Source of the DNA: an uncultured Barnesiella sp.
GTDB taxonomy: Bacteria > Bacteroidota > Bacteroidia > Bacteroidales > Barnesiellaceae_A
Direction: 5' to 3'
Length of the DNA: 5,846 bases
NCBI GenBank assembly: GCA_904502265.1
Contig: CAJGDT010000110.1
Coordinates: forward strand, 1-5,846
How positions within the stretch are numbered: position 1 is the first letter of the stretch; each line of letters begins with the position of its first letter. Shown here piece after piece: positions 1-5,846 of the stretch. The notes beneath the pieces were generated by a model that made no database searches, was not told where the DNA came from, and saw only the letters and a program-made list of their open reading frames with translations. The position numbers and the translations under genes were made by a program.

Positions 1-1551
1 GATACCTTGGGGAAGGTTCTTCACCACATCGCGGTTGGTGGTGTGGAGTACAAGTATACCTTGTGTGTTGTAAACGGTAAACTCGCTTGTCTCCTCGCCA
101 AATACCTTGTCGATAGCAGCATTGCCAAAGTAATAGTCGGCAACAACATCTTGGCTATGGTCAAGACCATCGGCAGTAGCAAGGTTGTTGAGAGATACTT
201 TGATAAAGTAGTCGCCTTTGATCTCGTTGGGCACGGGGACGTAAAGGAGTGTTGCACCCTCAAATTCGGGGTCGGCTTCTTTGGTGATGAGGCCATTCTC
301 TACAACTATTTCTTGGTCTAAGTTGTCTTTCTCGGCACCATATTGGAACAGTACACCATCGTAGCTCAACTTAGCCTCATCGGTAATCCAGATTTCGATT
401 TCGGCTACACCATCGAGGCTGTTGTTGGGCGCGGGTGTAAACTCGCTGAGAACATCGGCTGTTACAACCAATAACTCATCGTAGGTGAATGAGAAACCAC
501 CGATAACACCATCTTGTGACGAATATACATATTGGCCGGTAGTGTCAAGAACCTTGCTGAATGATATTGTTACGTTGTTGTAGTTAGTGCCCGAAGCAAC
601 CATCTTCTCGGGTGTGCGAGTTTTGCCACTAAGATCTACTGTAATAGTATTGCCATCGATGGAAGGAGTAAGGCTTTCGGTGTAGTAGTCACCCTCGACA
701 TCGAGCGATCCGAATGTGAGAGATGCTGTAGCCGATGAAATCTCACCGTCAAAGACGAGTTTAACGATACCGGTGGGGTCATTTTCCATGTAGTATGATT
801 TGAATGTACCTGTGGTATTTTCTGTACCGGTGAGCATAACAGGCATTGAGCCTATGATGTACTCGATTTCGGCAATGCCATCAGTGCCATATTTTTGTGA
901 AGCATCGTCGGCAGCTACTACGTTGTACATGCGGATTGTGAACTTGTCGCCACCAACCAATGTGCCATCTGTGAGCCAATTCATAAGAATCTCTTTGATT
1001 TCCATTGAGTAGATATTGGTTTGACCGTTAACGGCAACAGAGGCTTCTTTATCGCCTGCAATAACGCGAGCTTGACCGTCCATGTGTACTGCACGGTTGA
1101 ATTGTATCGATACCAAGCCACCGCCCGATACGCTGAAGACAGAGCCCTCTTCGGGTGTGCATTTGGCAATTTGGATACCTTCGCCACTGTCCATTGACAA
1201 GCGGAAGACAGACGAGTTCATAGAGAAGTTGAGGTAGAAATAATAGGTGGTACCTTCTGTAACATCGAAGTGGTATTGCTTGGTACCGTAGTAGTTGTCG
1301 TAGCTTACCTCGATGTGGTTGCCGGCAGCTTCCATGTCGTCGAGTTTGGCATTGTAAGGCTCAAGAATTGTTGAGTTAGTACCTGTAGCAATGAGTGTGC
1401 CACTTGTAGGAGCTGTAAATGTACCGATATAGTCGTTGAAGTCGCCTGCTATAGAGTAGTCAGTGTCCAATTGCAATTGACCCAAGTCGACCAACTTGGC
1501 ATTTGCACCGAGTGCCAAGACTGCGAGTAGAAGTGTAAAGATTTTCTTCAT
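1..1551 (-). CDS. Secreted beta-sandwich protein with T9SS type A sorting domain (C-terminal end cut by window edge)
   Basis: The frame is open without a stop from the ATG at 1551-1549 to base 1, giving 517 residues. The start is chosen because it opens a classic signal peptide: MKK, a hydrophobic core FTLLLAVLALG, and a likely signal peptidase I cut after ANA at residue 18. Residues 19-123 look like a beta-rich jelly roll with repeated aromatic strands (TTYYFYLNF at 101-109). Residues about 127-246 and 250-475 read as successive Ig-like beta-sandwich modules; the motif DG[IV]AEIE occurs at 224-230 and again at 380-386. Residues about 479-517 (AIDKVFG, then FTVYNTQGILVLHT, then VKNLPQGI) match the T9SS type A sorting domain, which normally ends about 10-15 residues later in a short YIINGKK-like strand, so the full protein is probably about 530 residues. 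Cell-surface or secreted location follows from that domain family; binding function is unknown. No Shine-Dalgarno precedes the start. It lies 75 bp downstream of the 1249-residue gene and is probably co-transcribed with it. Confidence 0.9.
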   Translation of the reverse strand, partial: MKKIFTLLLAVLALGANAKLVDLGQLQLDTDYSIAGDFNDYIGTFTAPTSGTLIATGTNSTILEPYNAKLDDMEAAGNHIEVSYDNYYGTKQYHFDVTEGTTYYFYLNFSMNSSVFRLSMDSGEGIQIAKCTPEEGSVFSVSGGGLVSIQFNRAVHMDGQARVIAGDKEASVAVNGQTNIYSMEIKEILMNWLTDGTLVGGDKFTIRMYNVVAADDASQKYGTDGIAEIEYIIGSMPVMLTGTENTTGTFKSYYMENDPTGIVKLVFDGEISSATASLTFGSLDVEGDYYTESLTPSIDGNTITVDLSGKTRTPEKMVASGTNYNNVTISFSKVLDTTGQYVYSSQDGVIGGFSFTYDELLVVTADVLSEFTPAPNNSLDGVAEIEIWITDEAKLSYDGVLFQYGAEKDNLDQEIVVENGLITKEADPEFEGATLLYVPVPNEIKGDYFIKVSLNNLATADGLDHSQDVVADYYFGNAAIDKVFGEETSEFTVYNTQGILVLHTTNRDVVKNLPQGI

Positions 1552-1579
1552 AAGGATTTGTGAATTATAGGTTTGAAAT

Positions 1580-1615
1580 CACACCACTTAAGCACCGAAT
1601 GGCTTAAGTGGTGTG
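1580..1615 (-). terminator. Intergenic 14-bp hairpin, weak terminator or attenuator
   Basis: Bases 1580-1593 pair perfectly with 1602-1615 (14 bp) around an 8-base loop at 1594-1601. Each arm contains CTTAAG. In minus-strand RNA the hairpin begins 11 bases after the stop codon of the 1249-residue gene and ends 28 bases before the start of the next gene. The bases after the stem read AUUUCAAACC, a poor U-tract, so complete termination is doubtful. The hairpin is equally strong read on the plus strand, but no plus-strand gene is present. Alternative roles are partial attenuation or protection of the upstream mRNA 3' end. Confidence 0.55.
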
Positions 1616-1626
1616 TGATAGTGTGA

Positions 1627-4600
1627 TTATTTTACAAGAACTTTTGTTACGCTAACGCCATTGTCGGTAATAACTCTTACAACTGCTACACCGGCGGGGG
1701 CATCGATAGTAATTTGACCATTGCCGTATGCATTGCCAATCAACATACCGTTAGCTGCATAGGCCTCAACATGTGCGTTCTCGGCTGTAGTAATAACAAT
1801 TTTACCTTCGGTAGTGCTGATAGCGGCATTAGCGTTGTTGCTGATGCTGTTTACATCGGTAAATTCGTTGCTAAGAGCTGCGTTGATATATGCACCTGTG
1901 TTGGCATCGATCAACATAACTACAACCTTGCAGTGTGCGAAGTTTTCCAATGTGGCAGGCACTTTGGTACGCACCTCGGCTGTATATTCTTCACCGGCAA
2001 CAATCTCTTGAGGCAAGTAACCGCCTGTGCCGTTGAAGGTCAAGCCCTCGTATGAGCGACACACATCCAACAACTTGTAGTCCATTACAAGACTTTGGCC
2101 GTAGATGCCACCTTTACCCCACTCGCCAAGGCTTTCCAATGCGAGTGATGAGAAACCATTCTTCTGCATGCTCGATACATAGTCTTCCATAACAACAGTA
2201 AAGAGGTTGAGGTTGCAGTTGTCGGCGCTCAACGCATACTTGACTGTGCAAGGAATAACGATTTCGTTGGTTTGGGGGTCGATGCTCATCTCGCCGATGT
2301 TGATGTCGGCTTCGGTGGGAATCTCTAATTCATCGGCTACAACATCGAGCCACAACTTATCGCTGGCAACAGGGAGTTGTGTGTTGCTGAAGTAGTAATC
2401 ATTGTCGTATGATACTGCGGGGAAGCACATGCTCTTGCGGTTGATAACACCCGAGGGTGCTGATGAAAGACCCAAGAAATCGGTATAGTCGGTAAGACCT
2501 GCACCAAGGGGGTCTTGGAATGTGCGGATACAGATGGGGATGAACAAGTCGCCATACAACTCATGTATCTTTTCGATACTGAGGAAACCGAGAGGACAGT
2601 TTTGGCAACCCATACCCGAAATCTCCTCGAGTACTACGCGCTTAACGGGGTTGAATGCAAGGTTGGTGATTTTGCCTTCGATGTCGTAGTGGTTGTCGTT
2701 GCATACAACAGTGAGTGTAAACTTGTTGACTAAACCAATCTCCAAGGGGAGCTCTTTGGTGAATGTAAACTTGTATACATCGCCTTTCTTGAGTGAGAGG
2801 CCATCTTCGCTGATAGTTTCTATTTCGTTTCCTTCGTTGTCGGTGAGTGTGAGGCTGATAGACTCATATACATCGGTGTCGGTATCGATAGACAATGCAC
2901 CGGTAATGAGGATGCTCTCTTGAGCAACAACCGATGTCTCATTGGTAAAGGCTACGCGGAAGGGCTTGTTGTGCGATACCATTACATCATCTACAAATAC
3001 AGCACTTTGTGCCTCGTTGTCGTTGACAAATGCAATGTAGATGTTCTTACCGGCATAGTCAGCAAGGCTCAAATAGTTCTCGGTCCAGTCGCCGGCGAGT
3101 ACGTTGTCGTCGCTACCAGGCGATTGCAATTCGTTGTATACCAAGTCGGCTTCTTGTGCAAAGCGTGCTACAAGATCGTCGCTGGGCATGTTGATAACCT
3201 CTTCGTTAGCCCAGATGTATACTTTCAAATAGTCTTGGTATCCAGTCAAGAAACTTTGCGATAAGAATGTGAGGGCGCATTTCTCGTCGGGAATGTAAAT
3301 TTGGGGCATAATGAGCCAGTCATTACTCTTGCCGGCAGGCTCATACATAGAGTGCGATGAAGCTGCAATATTTACATCGTTGTCATCCCATACAATAGCC
3401 CAACCATAGTCATGACGGTCGAAACCGATTGCTTTAGCTGTAGCGTTGGGTTGGAGGCGGTCGGCATCCCAAGGCAAGCAGTTGGCTACACCCACGGTGT
3501 TGAAGTTTTCGATGAGCAATGAGTTGTCATCGTAGACGATTTCGCGCTCATAGCTACCACGATATTTGATAACGATTTTTTCGTTAGCACCATTGCCGGC
3601 AACGTCGGTTACAGAGCCGGGCATTACCTCTACGCGGTAATTGTTGTCCTTAAAGAGGTATTGAGTAGTATTGGGGTATACAGCTACAACGTTGTTATTG
3701 TATGCCATGAGCATAGTAGCAACGGGTTCTACTTCGGCTTCGTTATAGAGATAGGCGATAGCCGAGTCGGGCAAATATACAGGTACATCGAATGTGAGTA
3801 CGATGGGGTTGGTGTTGTTGTCAATCTTGGCAATAGCGCTCTCTTCGGCAGGATAGATGCTGGTAAGTTTTACGGGAGCATTTTCACGGCCATTGTAACT
3901 AATATTAATTGCTTTGTTGCTCATAGACTTGTCCATAGCCAATGCGACAGAGCCTGCAGGTATGTGCAATGTGTATTTCTCGCCTGCGTTGAGTGCTCCA
4001 CTACGGTAGGTAATGGTAGCTTTCTTGCCATTGGCAGTAAAACCGATAGAGTTGTATACTGTCTCACCGGCAGCATTGCGAATCTCTACACATGTTTTGG
4101 CGCCAATAATTTGGATATCGTGATCGAATGTGATGGTAATCTCTTTAAGACGTGAGATGGTAGCACCCTCGCGAGGATATACAATGTATGAGCCGAGAAG
4201 GTCTACACCATTACATGCTTCAACAAATGTTGTGGGAAGAGTTACAACATATGATGAATAGGGGTCAACCATTACTGTAGCACGCTTGTTGTCGTCGCTG
4301 AGGAATAGGGGTGTACCTGTATTCTCAAATAATGTTTTGGCATAGAAGTCGTAGCCATATTGTTGTTTCAAGATTTGGTTGAAGGGGAACCAATAAGCAC
4401 CGTTGCGTACGCTCCACTCGCGAATAGGAGTACCGCTGGGAGTAGCAGCCATGGCATTACCAAGGTTGTCGATAGCGCTGGCTACCATATCGTGGTCGAA
4501 TGATGTGTCGTAGAGTTCAAATGCACCACTCTTCACGTTATAGGTGTATGATGTCTCGTATTGGTTGCCAAATTGGTTACCTTCAACATGCTTGTACATG

Positions 4601-5376
4601 TAAGCGCGTCCGGTTACCCACTCGGCATTGTTGCTGAAGTTGGCGCTATTGATAAAGAGAATACCTTCGGCTACGGGTGTGAAACGTTTGTTGTTCTCGG
4701 TAAAACCTATGGGAGTATAGGTCTCTTTATCAACATCGTAAATGTAATAAAATTGGTTTGAGATGTAGCTATAAGAGATACAACCCAAGATGAGCTTACC
4801 ATCGGCCGATATTTGGATGAACCAGTTTTGGTCTTGGTTCTTACCGGTCATATCGTATTCGGGAATTCCGGGACACTCGAGCAACTCGCCGGTAGTCATA
4901 TCCCACAAAGCGGGGAGTGAGTAGAAACCGTCCTCATCGATAGATTGGCGACCTACAGCATATTTACCATCGGGGGTAATAGCATTTACCTCACCGTAGT
5001 ATTCGCTATCTTCACATGCAAGATGCGACCATTTGCCTGTGGCTTTTGACCAATAAGCAGGCTTGTGATTAAGTTCGCCTACAACGATGCTACCATCATT
5101 GGTAACGTCGGCAGTACCCATAGAGGCAAATGTGCCATGATTTGCTGTCAAATCGGTTACTTTTTCAGTGTCGATTTCAATGAGACGAGCACCTTGTTGT
5201 ATCAAGGCGTCTTCAGCATTGAAGGCATTGGCGCAAGCATATTGGCCATTGTCCGACATACCGTTAATAATGGCCGAGTCGTCAAAGATGAACTTCTTGA
5301 TAACAGGACCCTCTTGTGCCCATGCCGAGCATATGCTCAACAATGCACACATGATAATGGAGAATGTTTTCTTCAT
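1627..5376 (-). CDS. Large secreted multidomain protein: HAF-like beta-propeller, Ig-like, choice-of-anchor J, Omp28 thioredoxin fold, T9SS-like tail
   Basis: This is a complete 1249-residue reading frame ending in TAA. Residues 1-20 form a signal peptide with likely cleavage after AWA. Residues about 30-385 carry repeated [ST]xDGxxxxG strands (near 37, 88, 130, 187, 299 and 357) followed by AYW, ALWD and AYWF motifs, as in HAF-repeat beta-propellers. Residues 392-496 and 500-607 resemble SbsA/Big_5 Ig-like domains (ITITFDHDI; IVLTFDVPV and DVAGNG). Residues 619-801 look like a choice-of-anchor-J/cleaved-adhesin jelly roll (SNDWLIMP at 684-691; GKNIYIAFVNDN and FVDDVMV near its end). An Ig-like spacer follows at 803-910. 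Residues 912-1172 resemble Omp28-type outer-membrane proteins with a thioredoxin fold: RVVLEEISGMGC-QN-CP places a CxxC at Cys924 and Cys927, APSGVINR at 973-980 fits the cis-proline region, and VVVMLIDANTGAYINAA closes the domain. Residues 1177-1249 (VEAYAANGMLIG to VTKVLVK) fit a T9SS type A tail. Surface display or secretion is therefore likely. Substrate and redox activity are inference. Family names are from memory of motifs, not a search. Confidence 0.93.
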   Translation of the reverse strand: MKKTFSIIMCALLSICSAWAQEGPVIKKFIFDDSAIINGMSDNGQYACANAFNAEDALIQQGARLIEIDTEKVTDLTANHGTFASMGTADVTNDGSIVVGELNHKPAYWSKATGKWSHLACEDSEYYGEVNAITPDGKYAVGRQSIDEDGFYSLPALWDMTTGELLECPGIPEYDMTGKNQDQNWFIQISADGKLILGCISYSYISNQFYYIYDVDKETYTPIGFTENNKRFTPVAEGILFINSANFSNNAEWVTGRAYMYKHVEGNQFGNQYETSYTYNVKSGAFELYDTSFDHDMVASAIDNLGNAMAATPSGTPIREWSVRNGAYWFPFNQILKQQYGYDFYAKTLFENTGTPLFLSDDNKRATVMVDPYSSYVVTLPTTFVEACNGVDLLGSYIVYPREGATISRLKEITITFDHDIQIIGAKTCVEIRNAAGETVYNSIGFTANGKKATITYRSGALNAGEKYTLHIPAGSVALAMDKSMSNKAINISYNGRENAPVKLTSIYPAEESAIAKIDNNTNPIVLTFDVPVYLPDSAIAYLYNEAEVEPVATMLMAYNNNVVAVYPNTTQYLFKDNNYRVEVMPGSVTDVAGNGANEKIVIKYRGSYEREIVYDDNSLLIENFNTVGVANCLPWDADRLQPNATAKAIGFDRHDYGWAIVWDDNDVNIAASSHSMYEPAGKSNDWLIMPQIYIPDEKCALTFLSQSFLTGYQDYLKVYIWANEEVINMPSDDLVARFAQEADLVYNELQSPGSDDNVLAGDWTENYLSLADYAGKNIYIAFVNDNEAQSAVFVDDVMVSHNKPFRVAFTNETSVVAQESILITGALSIDTDTDVYESISLTLTDNEGNEIETISEDGLSLKKGDVYKFTFTKELPLEIGLVNKFTLTVVCNDNHYDIEGKITNLAFNPVKRVVLEEISGMGCQNCPLGFLSIEKIHELYGDLFIPICIRTFQDPLGAGLTDYTDFLGLSSAPSGVINRKSMCFPAVSYDNDYYFSNTQLPVASDKLWLDVVADELEIPTEADINIGEMSIDPQTNEIVIPCTVKYALSADNCNLNLFTVVMEDYVSSMQKNGFSSLALESLGEWGKGGIYGQSLVMDYKLLDVCRSYEGLTFNGTGGYLPQEIVAGEEYTAEVRTKVPATLENFAHCKVVVMLIDANTGAYINAALSNEFTDVNSISNNANAAISTTEGKIVITTAENAHVEAYAANGMLIGNAYGNGQITIDAPAGVAVVRVITDNGVSVTKVLVK

Positions 5377-5446
5377 AAAAAAATGTGATTATAAAAATTT
5401 GAATTTGTCTTCGATAAGTATATACACAATAATGTTAATTTCGGTA

Positions 5447-5475
5447 CAAAATTACGAAACATTTGGCAATTGCAA
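5447..5475 (-). promoter_or_regulatory. Bacteroidota-type promoter for the 1249-residue gene
   Basis: Read on the minus strand, 5454-5447 is TAATTTTG, an exact match to the Bacteroidota primary-sigma -7 element TAnnTTTG. A TTG at 5475-5473 lies 18 bases upstream, suitable for the weak -33 element. Transcription would start near 5440, giving a leader of about 64 bases. A second TAnnTTTG match (TACATTTG, 5525-5518) lies farther upstream but has no TTG at the right distance. This is a motif match only, with no direct evidence of transcription. Confidence 0.6.
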
Positions 5476-5671
5476 CTCTCTTTCGCCGAGAAACTTTGGT
5501 CTTTTTGCAATAAGTAACAAATGTAGAATAATGTTTATTGTGTCGGTGGCTTCATGTAGGGTTGTGTTATGCTTTGAATAGCTATCAAAATGCTGTTTTA
5601 TTATCTGTCGATATTGCTATATGTTGTAGATTGATGTGTTGTTGTAGAGGGGTGTATGATGTGTGGTTGAA

Positions 5672-5712
5672 TAAAACAACAACGGATCGCATCGTCGATG
5701 CAATCCGTTGTT
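5672..5712 (-). terminator. Rho-independent terminator of trpS
   Basis: Arms 5678-5693 and 5697-5712 form a 16-position stem with a 3-base loop. The only non-Watson-Crick position (5688 against 5702) is a G-U wobble in minus-strand RNA but a C-A mismatch in plus-strand RNA. Minus-strand RNA continues GUUUUAU after the stem (5677-5671), whereas the plus-strand side continues AUAUAUCG. Both facts point to termination of minus-strand transcription. The hairpin starts 21 bases after the trpS stop codon. Confidence 0.85.
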
Positions 5713-5733
5713 ATATATCGGAATAGTCTATTT

Positions 5734-5846
5734 TCAAAAGGCCTTGAAGCCCATTACCCTGCGCACTTCGTCGAGTGTGCGAGCTGCACTTTCACGAGCG
5801 CGCTCGGCACCTTGTGCTACCACGCGACGCAAATACTCGTCGTTGC
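5734..5846 (-). CDS. trpS: Tryptophan--tRNA ligase, C-terminal fragment
   Basis: Only the last 36 codons and the TGA stop (5736-5734) are inside the window; the gene continues beyond the right edge. The visible peptide contains EYLRRVVAQGAERARESA (residues 3-20 of the fragment), then TLDEVRRVMGF and a short KAF tail. This is the characteristic final helix of bacterial TrpRS, where a GAExAR motif is followed by T-x-x-EVR and a terminal G[FL]. TrpRS is a cytoplasmic class I synthetase that charges tRNA-Trp with tryptophan using ATP. The catalytic HIGH and KMSKS motifs lie outside the window, so the call rests on the C-terminal helix alone. The gene has its own strong terminator and is probably not in an operon with the secreted-protein genes. 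Confidence 0.82.
   Translation of the reverse strand, partial: NDEYLRRVVAQGAERARESAARTLDEVRRVMGFKAF

Larger units (their letters stand above)
5377..5733. other. Intergenic region between trpS and the 1249-residue gene
   Basis: This 357-bp gap is AT-rich. It contains the trpS terminator near its right end and the promoter candidate near 5447-5475 for the large secreted-protein gene. The leader from the expected transcription start near 5440 to the ATG is about 64 bases, with no Shine-Dalgarno and an A/T-rich stretch before the start, as is common in Bacteroidota. Bases about 5526-5670 show no convincing gene, RNA gene, hairpin or repeat. A short plus-strand reading frame here runs through the trpS terminator and is not credible. 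Confidence 0.7.

Noticed and set aside
7..321. Plus-strand open frame of 104 codons, and similar plus-strand frames at 800-1012, 1714-2055, 2920-3264, 3661-4155 and 5065-5388
   Set aside because: All lie antisense inside the two long minus-strand genes, whose translations have coherent signal peptides and domains. The plus-strand products resemble no family and have no promoter.
1562..1571. TATAAT on the minus strand just upstream of the second secreted-protein gene
   Set aside because: It ends only about 13 bases from the start codon, fails the TAnnTTTG pattern used in Bacteroidota, and would leave almost no leader.
5311..5376. Possible lipoprotein signal at Cys16 of the 1249-residue protein
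   Set aside because: The residues before Cys16 are L-S-I, with isoleucine at -1, which does not fit a lipobox. The AWA site at residue 20 is a better signal peptidase I site.
5622..5648. Direct repeat TGTTGTAGA at 5622-5630 and 5640-5648
   Set aside because: Two 9-base copies in GT-rich sequence are plausible by chance, and no third copy or flanking structure supports an operator or iteron.
5538..5726. Plus-strand 62-codon frame in the intergenic gap
   Set aside because: It runs straight through the trpS terminator hairpin, has a cysteine-rich composition typical of chance translation, and has no start signals or recognisable motif.

Overview
The window looks like a piece of a Bacteroidota (Bacteroidales-type) chromosome. 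Three observations support this: two exported proteins have architectures and C-terminal tails typical of type IX secretion system (T9SS) cargo; the one clear promoter candidate fits the Bacteroidota consensus TAnnTTTG rather than a classical -10 box; and there is no Shine-Dalgarno sequence before either visible start codon. All three genes lie on the minus strand, so the window reads biologically from right to left.

Layout, right to left. (1) 5846-5734 holds the last 36 residues of a protein whose end matches tryptophanyl-tRNA synthetase (trpS), followed by a strong intrinsic terminator at 5712-5672. (2) A 357-bp gap (5733-5377) holds that terminator, about 150 bp with nothing recognisable, and a well-formed minus-strand promoter candidate at 5475-5447. 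(3) 5376-1627 encodes a 1249-residue secreted multidomain protein: signal peptide, HAF-like beta-propeller, two SbsA/Big_5-like Ig domains, a choice-of-anchor-J/cleaved-adhesin jelly roll, an Ig-like spacer, an Omp28-type thioredoxin fold with a CxxC motif, and a T9SS-like C-terminal tail. (4) A 75-bp gap contains a perfect 14-bp hairpin. (5) 1551-1 encodes a second signal-peptide protein made of beta-sandwich modules. It ends in a T9SS sorting domain that is cut by the window edge about a dozen residues before its expected end, so the gene is nearly complete.

The two exported proteins share an N-terminal MKK[TI]F signal start and the same apparent export route. They are separated by only 75 bp, with no TAnnTTTG match for the downstream gene, so they are probably co-transcribed from the promoter near 5450, with the intergenic hairpin perhaps setting their ratio. 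Their substrates are not evident; a surface adhesion or binding role is inference from domain types. trpS appears to be a separately terminated housekeeping neighbour.

I see no tRNA or rRNA gene, CRISPR array, transposase, insertion sequence or attachment site. The window contains no clear novel system. Its most noteworthy element is the large propeller/adhesin/Omp28 composite protein.
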